Below are positions 11,187-23,243 of a DNA stretch of 64,000 nucleotides, one piece after another; the stretch's first letter is position 1; every line of letters begins with the position of its first letter. Made by a program: the position numbers and the translations under genes. Under the pieces are notes generated by a model that saw only the letters and a list, made by a program, of their open reading frames with translations, made no database searches and was not told the DNA's origin. Source of the stretch: Oxyruncus cristatus (lineage: Eukaryota > Chordata > Aves > Passeriformes > Cotingidae); contig VXAY01004354.1 in assembly GCA_013399855.1 (NCBI GenBank), positions 440,092-504,091 on the forward strand. The letters are read 5' to 3'.

Positions 11187-13172
11187 CTCTTTCCTGGTGT
11201 GCATGACTAAAACACCTGTGATATGGGATCAGTGCAAAGATGGAGGGATCTCGCCCTCAGCTGCTGTAAACCAGCACTGCCCAGTGAAGTTCAGTACAGC
11301 CCACCCGTGTTTCCAGCTGCTGGCAGAGGCTGCGTGCGAGGGAGGGCACGTGCACAGCGGGGCGCTCCCTCTGTTTGTCACACAGAGCCAGCAATGAAGA
11401 GGGTGGCAGTCCTTGTCTTTGAGCAGCGGTCCCAGAGTGGCAGTAACTGGTGGCCTTAGTCTCTCCTGTCCCCTCCCCAGCTCTCCCAGCAGCACTCGGG
11501 CTGTGGTTGGGGGGCATAGCTGTCATTGCAGCAGGCTTGGCTAGGCCTGCGGGAAAGCGTGTCCTACAAATTGAGGGGATCCAGCGTATTGACAGACACG
11601 TATTTACCATGTAATTGCACTGGGACTGCAGCACAAAAGCTCGGGGAGGTAGGAGAGTGCAGGATTTGGATTGCATGAGATCTGGTTGGAGCCTGGTTTG
11701 GACTGTTTTTGCAAAGCACATTTGAGCTCCGTAACAGGTGTGATGGAAAGGCACAAATACATCATCCCACAGCCTCTGGGGCAGGCTGTTAGTCCTCCTC
11801 CAGCCTGTTTGAGGCACTATCTGTTACAGACCAAGCAAAACCATCCCTTGGGCTGTTGCACAGCTCCCACACCCATTATAACTTAAAATACTAAATCTGC
11901 TTCTCCCAGGAAGCTGAGCTACACGTCTCTGGCCCTGTTGAATCCCAAGCGCCTCACACACCACAGCTTTTGTATCATAAAGTTAGAACCTAAATTTCAT
12001 ATGTATTGGAAGTATAGAAATGGTTCATTTTCATTTCGGGGGTTTAACATTGGTCATTAAGGACCAGTTCCATTTCTGCTGAAATTCCTGCTTCCAAATG
12101 CAATCAGGTTGTTTGTGGCTTTGTGCTCCTGGGGCCAGTCTGCTCCCATCTGCCCTACTAGAGCTTCTAGGAGCCACGGATTCTGGGAAAGTCATTGTGT
12201 CCTAGAGTCCAAAATTGATCAGTGCCTTACAAAGACAGCTCACACTCCCAAGTCATGTTATTTCTAAAACCTCGGCACTGTGAGTGGCTGTCAGCCAGTG
12301 GCATAGCTGGGCCACGGGCCCAGGTCTTCTGCTGGCTCAGGTGCTTCTCTCACCTGCACCTGCCCGTCCCCTCGTGCAGGTGTTCTCAGGTTGAGCATCA
12401 GTGTCTGCAGACACTGAGTTATCTCGGGCTACAGCAAAACTAAAGGGAAAGTCACAGACCGACTGCAGAAAAAGCATCTGAACTTGAACATGCCCAAATA
12501 ATCCCTCAACACCGTGGTCTGAGAGGAGGAAAGCTGTTATAAACAAGTTTGGTGGGCATGGCCATACGATGTGACTGACAAGAGAAGGAATCGTTGGCTC
12601 TGAAGTCTGTGTGGTAGGGCAGGTTGCAGATTAAGCTCATGTCAGCTACTGGGGATATAGCTGTAAATCAGTGACTGGTTCTGTGCTGGAGTCAGGACAA
12701 GTGGTGGAAAAACTTAACAGTGCTTTTGGGTTGCTTCTTTGCAGGACATCTCTGCTTTTATGCTTAGGTGAACCTCACCCAAGCAACCCTCAGCTGGAGT
12801 TTGTTAAAGCTAAACTTACAAGAGGAAGCTTTTAAAATAGGCTCCTGAGATCCAAGTTTATTTTGAGCGTTACTGGTGTTTAGAAGTTTAAAATCTGTGC
12901 GTTTGAACCTGGTCATAAAGCAGCAAGAGAGGGGTGCAAAAGGGTGGAAATGCTTTATTTAACATTTACATTATTGTTTAGTAAGTCAACACTGTAAATG
13001 GACATTTATCAGAGCCCTCAGCTGGTGCTCAGGAGATCCAGGTTCTGTGGTTTCACAGGTCTGCTACAGACCTTGTGGGGTGTTTGGTCACTCTTCTTTC
13101 CTCTGTCTTTTGCTGAAGTGTCCCTGACTTCAGGAACATGGCATTCACTGAGGCTTTGGAGGCTTCAAGGAC
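11187..13172. other. noncoding stretch, nothing distinctive
   Basis: No recognisable gene or repeat. An AT-rich part at about 12950-13010 has a conserved-noncoding look but no diagnostic motif. Confidence 0.55.
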
Positions 13173-13215
13173 AATGACCAGGCCATGGTCATTGCTAATT
13201 GAATGCTAATTGAAT
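13173..13215. repeat. compact dyad followed by 11-bp direct repeat
   Basis: AATGACCA-GGCCA-TGGTCATT (13173-13193) is a perfect 8-bp-arm inverted repeat in which TGACC and GGTCA nuclear-receptor half sites face outwards. One base further on, GCTAATTGAAT occurs twice in tandem (13194-13204 and 13205-13215), each copy containing a homeodomain-type TAATT core. The combination could be a regulatory element, but the half-site spacing is not one of the standard hormone-response arrangements. Confidence 0.45.
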
Positions 13216-16200
13216 GCACTGATTTGCACGAAGAGATTCCTTCCCTTAACTCCTGCCAGCATCTGAGCAGAGGCAGCATTCCCGAGTGGTCAGACCCCAG
13301 GACTGGGTCTGGGGGGGTGTGTTAGGTGTTTTACACACATGTAAGAGGGGAATGTTCCTGTCACTGTGCAGCCTGTGTGGATGATATAATATTGTAAGGA
13401 GCTGGCTGGAATGTAGCAACAAGCAGTGTGATTGATCATTGATGATAAGCTCTTGTCATGTTCCCTTGATTTAGATTGTTTTAAGTGTTATCATTTACGG
13501 ATGTACCACTTACTGTCTCTGTGAGAGAGATTCCACAACCAAGGGGTTTTTGTAAAAAATGGTGTTGTTTAGTGTGTTCATTTTTCAGTGCCCAAACCCA
13601 GGAAGTTTAAAGGGATGTAAATTCCACGTGTACTGTGTTGTCCAAAATAGGAAGACATGCTTGAGGGTCTGGGTCCACAAATCTCCTCCTTGTTAAAGCA
13701 TAGCTTTTCTAAGAATGGTGGAAGAACTGCAAGTGAAATCAGAAGTGCAGGTGGCACCTGTCCCTGTGGGCACATCCCAGGGCCCAGGGAAGGTGGAGGC
13801 AATGATGGCACACACCTTGGTACCAGCTTGTGCCAGGTGAGTTTGCAGCAGCTCCACTGACTGGGACTCCGGGGCTCAGTTTATTCCAGTTTAATTGAGG
13901 TCAGAGGGGCACTGGAGGATTCCTGTGGTCATTTAAGATCATCCAGAAGGAAAAATGCCAAGCAAATGTAGTGTGGACATTACTAATGAGGGGCTGTTGC
14001 TCTGCTGTTTGCAGCCACACCTTCTGAGTGCTTCCTCTCTGTAGAGCCCAGGCCCAGGTTGCTGTCAGGGAATATGACAGAAGAATATAGCTGCAAGTGG
14101 GATCATGTTTCCCTTCGCTCCTTGTGTGTGTGTGTGTGTGTGTCTTTGTTTTTTTGGTGCTGTAGCTCAGGGGGGCTCGTAAATCTTGGAGACGACTGAC
14201 GATTTTTTTCTGCCCCTGTATGACTGATTGTGCGAATTTATGTGTGGTATTTCTCTCCCCCAACCTCGCTCTCGTAAAACGATGCAGAGGCCAGTAAATT
14301 TGCAGTGGGAGCTGTGCAGGGGTGTGGGTCCCTCACCCTCTTTGCAGCCTGAGGGACGGTTGTTCCTGAAGAGAATGATTTGGTGTTTCTGCCGGGGAGG
14401 GGCAGGGATGCTCTTTGCACCACTCTGCTGCACTGGCTGAGCAGGCTTTGGCCTCTGCTTCAGCACCAGCTGGTGGAAGGGAAAGGTGCTTTCAGGAGGT
14501 AGTTATACTCTCCCAGGTTAGTATTCAGTGTGGGCAAAAGGAAAACCTTGAGATGTGAGTTAGGACGAGGTATCCCAAGGTACACCCCTCCCCTTCACTG
14601 TGTCCAAGAACACAGTCCATCACCTCTGGCCTTTTCTGACTGCAGTGATTGAGCTACAAGGAAGAGTTTCAGTGTTTCACAAGTCTGTTGTGTTACAGGG
14701 AAGGAGCAATAGGTTTAAAAACTCTTCTAAAATTATGTCATAAAACTGTTTGTCTCTGCTTCTAATTCCTGAAGTATTCCTGAAAGGGCCCCTGGCTGTG
14801 CCTCATTTTCTGAGGTGGAGGGGTGCCCTGCATCCAGGCAGTGTTTCCTGCCCTCCCGCCCACCGACTTCAGCTCTGTTAATCCCACACAGCTTAAGCTG
14901 TGACTGGGAAATCCAGCCTCAAGTCTGAGTGCCACCTTGAATTTGAAATACTCCAGTAGGAGCATTTCTCTTGAAAAATAAGTTGTTGTTTTCAAAGCAT
15001 TTCCAGGTTTATTCCAGACTTATTCCAGTGATAACTGCTTTAGCAGCAGCAGCAACACCTGGAAGTTTTGGTTCCTGAATGGAGTTAAGAGACAAAATAA
15101 TAATTTAAGGTCTCATCTCCACCTGAATCCATAGACATGTCACATGGCCCAGTTTAATTAGTTTAAAATGTCTTAAAACCAATCTGGTTTTAGCTAAGCT
15201 TATTAAATGCACTGAATGAACGACATCTGCAGCCCAGCAGAGTTGAAGTGGACATGCACAGTGCTCCCCTGGGTGATAACACAGCTCATGCACACAGACT
15301 TCAGGGCTACTTAGATAACCTGAGCCAGTTCCAGCCTGGGCTGGAGCACAGCCACACTCTTGTGCTGCTGCCCAAAGCTCCAGGTAGACTGTTATGGAGG
15401 GCTCCACCTGGGACAGAGAGGGGCTGGGTGGGACGGGGGAGTGTGAGTGCCTGTGAGGGCTGTGCTGGGGCACTGGCTCCTGCCTGGATTTACAAGGTCA
15501 AATAACACTGAGCTGGTTTGGTCACTTCTTTGCTGTCTTTCTGATTAGGAGATAACAGGGGCTCAGGGCCAAAATCTAGGACTTTGGTCCCGTGAGCTGG
15601 TGCCTTGTTCCTTCCATTGGGACACACACCAAAGGGGATTAATCTGACATGTTTTATACTAAACCCCAGCGTGAACCAAAGGGTGGACCGTCGCCCCTTA
15701 CAGCTGCATCTCTGTGTGAGCCCCGTGTGTTGTGTCTCTGGAGTCCACAGGTCAGATCCTGGTCTCGGCTTTGCCCTGGGTCTGTTACCGGTCTGCGGTC
15801 TGTCCCTTAACCCTCTGGATGACATTTGAAAAGGCGCTTAGTGGCCAACTGCAACTAAACATCCAGGGAGAAGTGACTCCCCAGATACCTTGTTGCTCCA
15901 GTGCCTTGGCTGGTGCCTTGCAAGTGTGCAGATAACAGTGCTCTCCAGCCAGGCCAGACTGAGTGAGCACATCTGAGCTCCGTTGTGCTTCCAGAGCGTG
16001 AGGCTCACCTATCCTGAGCAGTATTTGGTTGCTGCAAGGACCATCCAGACACTCATAAATCTTTGGTGTATCTCTGAGGCGGCTTTGCTGACAAATTGGC
16101 ACCCACCTCTCCTGCCACGTCGCAACGTGACTCTTGCACTCAGGGCTGCTCAGAGCTATTTTGGGCCCTGTAACAAATGAAATATTTGTCTCCCCTTTGC

Positions 16201-18100
16201 CCTGGCAGTTGCCTCCACACCACTGCTTCCCCTTCCCACTGAGCCGAGGGCTTTAGTGCAGCAGCTGCCCGGGAGGGAGCAGGCTGGAGCAGTGCTGCTC
16301 TCCAGCCCCTCAGCACTCAGAGCACTGGCCGGGCACCCTTCCTCTCCACCTTCTCCTCCCACTTCACAGCCCCCCTGCTGCTGCTTCAACCCTGGCTGAG
16401 AACTTGGCCCCAGATTTCCTCTCTGCTTGCTGTCTTTCTCCATCCACAAACCGTTCCTTTCATATGGCACGTGATCCGGAAATGTCTCGACTGCTCTTTG
16501 TGTCTCTTCCCATCCATGCTTACCAAGAGCTGGGGCACCCAGGCCTGTCCTGTGACTTAGGCAAAGGGGACCCAAAGTGCTGTTGCGTGTGAGGTGTGTG
16601 TGTGTAGCAAATGGACAGAGAAAGAAGAGATGACGTGTGGTCATTGTGCTCCACGTGCCAGTGCAAAACACCCACTGCTGTACAGCATGCCGAATAAAGG
16701 AGCAGAGACTGACTTTCTTTGAAGCCTTTGCTTTGACTATATATTTTTTTCCTTCTACTGTGCCAAAATGCTCTTAGACACAATATGCCTTAAAAACAAC
16801 AATCTCCCCTTCCATTAGCTCAGTTAAAGCTTTTCTGTAAGCTTTTCATTTTGAAAAGACAAGGAAAACCAGAAAAAGAGAACGAGCCCAGGACAGTCAG
16901 ACATGTGGTTCTTGTGACAAAAAAAGAGTAAATTGAATTTTGGTCAAGAAATGTGGGAGATTTAGAACAATACAGTTAGTACTTAGTGGAGTAGCTGCCT
17001 GACAAGCAGGTAAGACCAGGGTAATCCTCCATCAGTAGGTAAAGCAGACACAGAACAAGAGCAAAGAAAATAGAGAGCAGGCTCTTTGCTTGACAATTTA
17101 AATCCTCAGATATAATAGCCATGCAGAGCAGCATCAAGCACACAGCACACAGAGTGAGTGTGTAATAACACTTGCCATGGGACATGGTCACCAGTCAGTG
17201 CCACTGTGCATGCAGCCATAAAACAGACTTCTCTTGCCAGTGCAGCGCTGCCTGTCTCGTTACCGTGTGGCATCAGCCAAAGCTTTGGCAGACCTGGGGC
17301 AGGTGGAGCTTTGCACAGAGGAGCAGAGGCAGGGAGCCTTGCAAGGAGCTGGGAGCGTTAGTTATGATATTCACCATTTCTTTTTTTTTTACGGAAGCAA
17401 GAGATGATTTGGAAAAACCTCCATACTGCTCCATGTGCTGGCAGTCTCTGGTGCAAAACTCCTCTGAAGTTTCATTTTCAGAAGTCACGTGGGGAGAACA
17501 TACTGTTCTCACAAGAAGCTGTGTCAGGTGAGACAGCAGCATTACCACAGCCCTGTGCAACACTAGCTCCCATAAAGCCAAGGAGTATTAAAGAATTAAT
17601 GATACAGCCAGCACAAATTTATTTAGCAAAATATGTTTGGTTTTGCAAAAGAAATGCTTCCTGCTTGCAATGCTTCTGAAGGCTGGGTTCTCAGCAGGGA
17701 AACCCCAAGCTAACTCATAGAATGGCACGCAATTGTAACTCAGGTAGGACAGTTTTCTGCACTTGCTAGTCATTTTAAGCCTCACGTAGGGGTGGCTGCC
17801 TTTGTCTTCGAAGTACCTGCTTGTACAATGAGATTTACCTGTCGTGTTATGACAGACAAGTGATTAACATGAGAAAGACAAGTTGGATCTGCTGTTGAGC
17901 TTCCTGTATATCTTCCTTGCATGCCCTCACAGATGTTTCCTCGGAAGCAAAAGGAACTGTCAGTGCTCCTGGTTGCCCAGAGAAAAACATTTGTGATGGG
18001 CTTGGACTCTTCCTGTGTTGCTCCAACTCTCTTTTCAAAGGAGCTGGACGTCAGTTCCAGTTGTGAATATCACTTACAATTAGAAATTACTGTCTTATTT
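13216..18100. other. noncoding stretch with a small microsatellite
   Basis: A (TG)10 microsatellite occupies 14123-14143. The part at about 13425-13505 is AT-rich with TGATTGATCATTGATGATAA, reminiscent of a conserved noncoding element. A strong donor-like CCAG|GTGAGT lies at 13836, but no convincing exon ends there. GC-rich open frames on both strands around 15.1-16.7 kb match nothing known. Confidence 0.5.
14123..14143. repeat. (TG)n microsatellite, about 10.5 units
   Basis: Uninterrupted TG dinucleotide run of 21 bases, able in principle to adopt Z-DNA and likely to vary in length between individuals. Confidence 0.9.
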
Positions 18101-18245
18101 CATAGAATCATAGAATCAGACGGATTGGAAAGGACCTCTGAGATCATCAAGTCCAACCCTTGATCCAACACCACTGCGGTTACTAGACTATGGCACTAAG
18201 TGCCACGTCCAGCCTCATCTTGAAAACCTCCAGGGATGGAGGATT
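18101..18245 (-). mobile_element. CR1 LINE 3' end (5'-truncated)
   Basis: The plus strand opens with CATAGAATCATAGAATCA, the reverse complement of the ATTCTATG-type repeats that terminate CR1. It continues through ...GGACCTCTGAGATCATCAAG... to ...CTCCAGGGATGG. Reversed, this is the CR1 3' UTR wording found at thousands of sites in bird genomes (cctggagg, then gacttgatgatct, agaggtc, then the terminal repeats). Only about 145 bp is present, consistent with the severe 5' truncation usual for CR1. It encodes no intact protein. It is the clearest taxonomic marker in the window. Confidence 0.92.
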
Positions 18246-19576
18246 TCTCATATTTATTGAACTACTTGGAGCTTAAATAACCTGAATTTCAGGATGCTTT
18301 CTCCTGCAAGAGTGAAATCTAATCCAACTTGCTGCCAGTGTTTTCTGGATTTTTTTCCAGTGCTGGTATTGTATTTTCTTCTAGGCTATTGGAAAAGAAT
18401 AATGAAAAGCTTGTTGAACTAAAAGCACAAGAATACATCTTTCCAGGATACTTCCAACACCTCCCCAAATCCCTCCCTCTTACAAATGCCTCTTGTATTC
18501 TGTCTTTGCAGTGGTTTCACGCTGTGTAATGCACCCACACAGATTTTTGTTGGTATTTCCTCTCAAAGGATCGTGAAGAACTCACTGTAATGCTCCCCAA
18601 AGGAGAGGTGCTGGTGAGGGGTGCATTGCTGGATCAGTTTGTTGCTCTGCTGTTGTCGGCTCCGTGGCAGGAATGGTGTGTGACATGCGTTAGGGGTGTG
18701 AGTGTCCCTTTACCTGGCGCTGCCTGACACCAGTGCTCACACCATTCCCGGCTCCGCTGCACAAGGGGCATGTCAGCAATGCTGATTTATTTAGGGTTGC
18801 TGCCTTCAGGAGAGGGGAGTGATTCCATGTAAACACTGAGTTAGCCTGAAATTTTAATAGATATTTAATTTGCATCAAAAAGAGTTCAGTTGTCTGATTA
18901 TGAAGTTGGAAGCACAGTTACAAAAGATAAGCCTAACTAGGAAAATCAATTCTTAAAGCATGCCTGTCTCATACCAAAGGATTAGCTGTAGTGTTTGTTT
19001 AAATGACCCTTCACAGCAGCCGTCCCCACCCAATCATTCCTTTTACTGATCAATTTAATGACGAATTGCTAAACTAGCAGCTTCAGGGAGTGCTGCTCAC
19101 TTGGGAGGGTGCACAAGAAACTTTGCTGACGTTTGTTTGTCAGTCAGAAATAACTTTGCTCACCCTAAGATTGTCCTTGGGTTTGGTATCTAGGACATTA
19201 CTTTTATGTTCTCCCCAGACAGCATGATGGAATATGAACCATCTCACAATGTTTTTCACTTTAGTTTTATTGAAGCTTTAAGGTAGATAGGAGCAGCTGC
19301 AGACGTCTCTTTGGTAAAGTTTTGGGAGAAGGCTGAGAGGTGGTTTTCCAGGATGAGCAGGGCTGGTGAGAGACCTGCTAGCTGCAAGTAATGCTGTGGA
19401 GGTTGTGTTGGGCAAGTTAAAGACAATTTAAGAGACAAATCTTCAAACCTGTGTAGGAATGTACATCTCCACTCAGCTGGCACATGAACACCTACGTCTG
19501 CTCTGAAACCACATCTTGTACAAAGCAGAGCAGCTCCATGAGATCTCCATGTCTGCTGAGAATTGAGGGTCTTTGA
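18246..19576. other. noncoding stretch, nothing distinctive
   Basis: No gene, RNA or repeat recognised. Confidence 0.55.
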
Positions 19577-19597
19577 GGGGGTGGGATGGGGGGGAGG
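19577..19597 (+). other. potential G-quadruplex
   Basis: GGGG-G-T-GGG-AT-GGGGGGG-A-GG: the 7-G run can supply two tracts, giving four G3 tracts with very short loops. Structure is inferred only. Confidence 0.5.
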
Positions 19598-20375
19598 TCT
19601 CACACTCACCAAGGCACTGACTGCACTGCAAACTGCTGGGCAGAGCTCAGTGTCCCAAGCAGGAGGAGAGACCTGCACCTTTGTCCGTGATAACTAAGCC
19701 CTGTGTGTTGCCTCTTCACTTCATGAGTGCCCCCCCAGGCTGTAAGTGCTGGGCCTTTATGGCTGGTGGAGGTGCCTGGGGGCCAGTTCAAGGTCCCTGT
19801 GTTGCTGTAGTGTATCCCCTCTGGCTTCTCCCCTGTCCAGGCTCTGTTCTCCTTCCTTCAGCAGCCATCACTATGTTTTTGTACTGTTCTGTGATATTCT
19901 AGATGCCAAATGGCTTTTAATACAGACAGCTCTGAAACCAAACAGCCTCCCAGGTGCCCTTCACCTCGCTCTGGGCCATCACTAAGAACAGGACATTCCT
20001 TGCCCCCAGGGAGGGAGGCCCAGAGCATCTGCCACATCTTTGCACATAGAACAGAAGTGGCTGAGTCAGGATCTCTGATCCTCATGGAAAGAGAGAGCTC
20101 CTTTAGATGCAATCTCCCAAAGTCCTCAGTTACCCTTTGAATGTCTCAATTTCCCTCTCTGGACTAGTAAGACTGATGGGAATGGTTGGGCTGGGTGGCT
20201 CTGCAGCTTTGATCCTCAGCTGGAGATTAGGAAGTGGTGTCCCTCCGCCGGGCTGGGTGAGACACACAGGGAGGCGCAGCCCTGAACTTTGGAAGAGTTC
20301 ATACCTGAACTTTGCATCCATGCCCAACCTGTCCTGTCCGGACGTGCGCTGGAGAGAGTTTGGTCAGTGCCTGCA
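19598..20375. other. noncoding stretch, possible SINE trace
   Basis: At about 20055-20115 the plus strand faintly follows the reverse-complement wording of the 5' half of MIR (agtggctgagtcagga, then gctcctttagatgc), too weak to call separately. Otherwise featureless. Confidence 0.4.
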
Positions 20376-20396
20376 GGGCTTGGGTGGGGGTAGGGG
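20376..20396 (+). other. potential G-quadruplex
   Basis: GGG-CTT-GGG-T-GGGGG-TA-GGGG fits the standard four-tract rule, with loops of 3, 1 and 2 bases. Confidence 0.55.
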
Positions 20397-20424
20397 TGAG
20401 GAGCTCTTGAATAAAATGATGATG

Positions 20425-20555
20425 ATTAATTATTATTTCATAATGAGGGATTATCTCAGGCTTTGCAGCTAAATAACCCAGTACTTAGCATTTCTGTGCT
20501 GTGGCACCGTGCACGTTCAAAGCATTGTACAAACAGCAACAAAATTACTAAAATG
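20425..20555 (-). mobile_element. MIR/L3-type SINE 3' part, reverse orientation
   Basis: After ATTAATTATTATT comes GTACTTAGCATTTCTGTG (20480-20497). Then come TTCAAAGCATTGTACAAACA (20517-20536) and AAAATTACTAAAA. This is the reverse-complement wording of the tail shared by MIR-like SINEs and L2/L3 LINEs (agtacttagcacttctatagc, then caaagcgctttacaaacatt). Divergence is high and part of the middle is altered. Confidence 0.5.
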
Positions 20556-22289
20556 AAGAGATTATTTAATAGCCCGTGTCTTTTCATTTCTCAGGGAAGG
20601 GTGGGGAGGGTTTAGAAATTTGCCCTCGACATTACCATGCAGTCACATTCCAAGATTGTGGCTCATGTTGCCAGCCTGTGATGTGCTTGTTTGGCTTTTA
20701 TGTTTGGGAGACTGTAGTTATGAAAATAAAACCAATAGGCTTACGGGTATGAGTGCTCTGCAGTCTTCCCCCGAATGCCCTGCCACAGACACGGTAGGCT
20801 GAGAAAAAGGGTGTCTGCACAAATGTACATTGCTAACATGGGGCCCACCGATGCTCCATATAACTATTTCATGGAATATCCCAAAGCCCTTCTACCCCAT
20901 TAAGGTGTTATTTTCTCAACCATGCTGGTCTACAAAGATATTAATGGAAAGGAGGCTCCCAAATCTGCAGCTCATTTGTTTCTGTGAGCAGCCAGGAAAG
21001 TTTATTCTGTCTCAGTGTTTGCTTTTCCTCTCTTTGAAGTGTTTGGGTAAACTCATACAAGCAGTATTTGGCCCCAAGTTATGTGGAAAATTTACAGAGC
21101 CAGAGCATATTGAAATTTCATTTATGAAGTTTCTTCCACATCAGCTGATTGCGGATGAGTTACTGCCATCAGAGAGAGCAGGGAGGCAGAGAACAAGCTG
21201 TCTAGAGACCATGGTCAGGAAACAAGGAAGGAGAGTCCTGGACTTCCTCAGAACAGATCTCTATAAGACGAAGCTACTCATGGATAAAAAATCCATTACT
21301 AACATGTCACCCTCTGCTTCCTTCCTCCCAAACATCTCGTCATCAAAAATCTAGTGGGCACTAAAACCTTCAGGCCATCACAGAGCTAAAGAGCACATTC
21401 CCTTCCTCAGCTCCTTCTCCTGGAGCAGTTCACCCTGTGCATGATTAGCTGTCCCCATGAGTGCTTTCAGAGGGCTTGGTTTTCTCCTCAGTACTTCACT
21501 TCAGTGGACACTGAGTACAAGTAAGATTTTAGTGTCTGCCAGGGGACCTAAGTGTGATAGCTGCAGACTGGGTATGCAGGAGAATATGCTGCAGGGATAC
21601 CGAGAGTGGTGACATGTAAACCCCCTGGGATTTGGGTGGGATCCAGTTGCATTAGCCTGCTAAATCTCAGGGTTTACTAGCTCGTCTGCAGTGCTTAGCT
21701 CACCCAAGCAGCCTGTCATGGCATTGGAGGTGCTGGTCTGTTCTGAACCTCGGCTTTGTGTCTCTGTGTGCTCCAGTGCCTGTACCACACTCCATTGCAC
21801 AGGGCAAGCTGGCCAGAGGATCCCAGCGCAGCTGAGATCCGTGCTGTTCCTCTCTGTGAACCTCCAATGCCTTGAATTGTCTTTTGTTGACTGTGTTGCT
21901 GCACTAATTCCTCTGGCTTGTGTAGGGAGAGGTTCCTCCCCGTGCAGCGCCGGCGCTGGCTGCTCACACCGCAGTGCATCTGCTGGGCTGCAGCTCTCAC
22001 ACATCGCTGCAGGCACGATTGTGTTTGCCACTGCCAGAGCTAATGTATTCACACTGAAGTTGAGGCATTAACATAAAACATCGCCATTGTTTCCTGCTTA
22101 ATACTGACAGAAAGAGCTCATCCAAAAAATAATATTTCAGTGCCCCTTCTCGGCAGATTTGGTTAGGAATTACATGTGGGGTTTTACTATTTGGCTTTTA
22201 CTCAGCAAAAGGTGCAGTTAAGTTCCAGGAATGCTGCTATCCAGCAAATGGTATTTTTCCTGTGGGGAAATGTATTTTCAAACTAATTT
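20556..22289. other. noncoding stretch with chance open frames
   Basis: A plus-strand open frame of 174 codons (20830-21354) opens at TTG, has no family resemblance and no splice or promoter support, so I do not call it a gene. A tiny 29-nt exon-like unit with a good acceptor (AG at 21490-21491) and a GTAAGA donor after 21520 is also probably chance. The section 22020-22290 is AT-rich and may grade into the regulatory candidate that follows. Confidence 0.5.
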
Positions 22290-22370
22290 TAAAAAATCTT
22301 CTGAACTTAGCTGATAAGTCAAAGTATTAATTGCTCACTAATGAGCCTAATTGCTGTTGTAAGAGCACAC
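22290..22370. promoter_or_regulatory. AT-rich homeodomain-motif cluster with dyad
   Basis: AGCTGATAAG (GATA-type) is followed by TATTAATTGCTCACTAATGA and then GCCTAATTGC. GCTCA-CTAA-TGAGC (22333-22346) is a perfect 5-bp-arm dyad flanked on each side by an AATT core, so the whole is nearly symmetric. Four TAAT/ATTA cores occur within 30 bases. Such clusters are common in conserved developmental enhancers; conservation cannot be tested here. Confidence 0.3.
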
Positions 22371-23119
22371 CAAGGCACAACTCCCGATGGCTGTTGGAGC
22401 GGGAAGGAGCTGACAGGTGCTGACACACAGGCTGGAGAGTTGTCTGAGCTCCTGTGAGCTGTTAGAAGTCCCATAGACATTTATTTTGGTGGAGTTTCAT
22501 ACACGAATTACATCTGCTCTTGGGCTTTTTGGAGGACTTGGCTCTGTTCAAGCTCCAAGGCTGCCGGGGAGGGAAAGGTGAGGTTACACCTTAGCTCTGG
22601 GTGCTGATTGCCACAGCTCCACGTTTCCCGTGCGGGAGCCTTTAGTACTTTGACAAGCTGGGAAAACCAGCAGAGTATTGCTTTTCCTTGCCTTTTGCAG
22701 CCTGAGCCATGCTGGTTCCTGCACCATGACTGTCGTGAGCGTTTCCCTCCAAGCCCCTGCACTGTGTGCAGCTGGTGCACGTCGCACTGCAGCCCAGCAT
22801 CCCCACCCCAGGCAGCACTTGGCCAGCAGACAGGAGAGGGGGGCTCGCTGGCCCTCCCCTTTTCGTACAGCCCGGTGCTCTGCTCAGGAGTGGGAAACTC
22901 CCAGCTCAGCCCCACGTGTGTCCCCAAGCCCAGCATGCTGGAGAACACCTCTGAGCTGGGCACTGCTCCTGCAGGGCTGGATGCTCCCTGTGCTCCCAGG
23001 GGGGATCCCGGGGGAATGCCCCTGAGCGTCCTCTGGATTTCTGTGCCGCTGCTGCTCAGTGAAGACCACACACTGCTGGGCAACATCAGGCATGGGGGAG
23101 GCTGATGCCTCCACCCAGC
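22371..23119. other. GC-rich noncoding stretch
   Basis: GC-rich but not especially CpG-dense. Long open frames on both strands (up to 218 codons, minus strand, 22508-23164) are what such composition gives by chance and match nothing known. Confidence 0.5.
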
Positions 23120-23243
23120 CATTCTGGGAATTTGGGCAAGTCCCTCGTGCCTCAGTTTGCCCATCTACAAAGTACGTGCGTACTCAATACCTTTGAGAGT
23201 CTTAAGAAGAAAAATCACTTTATAAGTACTCATTATTTTTTAA
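23120..23243 (+). mobile_element. MIR/CORE-SINE relic
   Basis: TTTGGGCAAGTCCCTCGTGC (23131-23150) followed by CTCAGTTTGCCCATCTACAA is the central MIR wording (cttgggcaagtcacttaacc, then gcctcagtttccccatctgtaaa). The end AATCACTTTATAAGTACTCATTATTTTTT matches the MIR/L3 tail (agcactatataagtgctaattattatt). Part of the middle is missing. Orientation is plus and the copy is not functional. Confidence 0.8.

Noticed and set aside
16156..16671. 171-codon minus-strand open frame
   Set aside because: Compositionally biased GC-rich stretch; no recognisable domain.
20830..21354. 174-codon plus-strand open frame
   Set aside because: Opens at TTG, no known family, no splice or promoter support.
21492..21520. 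29-nt micro-exon with good acceptor and GTAAGA donor
   Set aside because: Too short to judge; similar acceptor-donor pairs arise often by chance in 64 kb.
22508..23164. 218-codon minus-strand open frame
   Set aside because: GC-rich sequence with overlapping plus-strand frames of up to 165 codons; no recognisable protein; it runs into a MIR relic.
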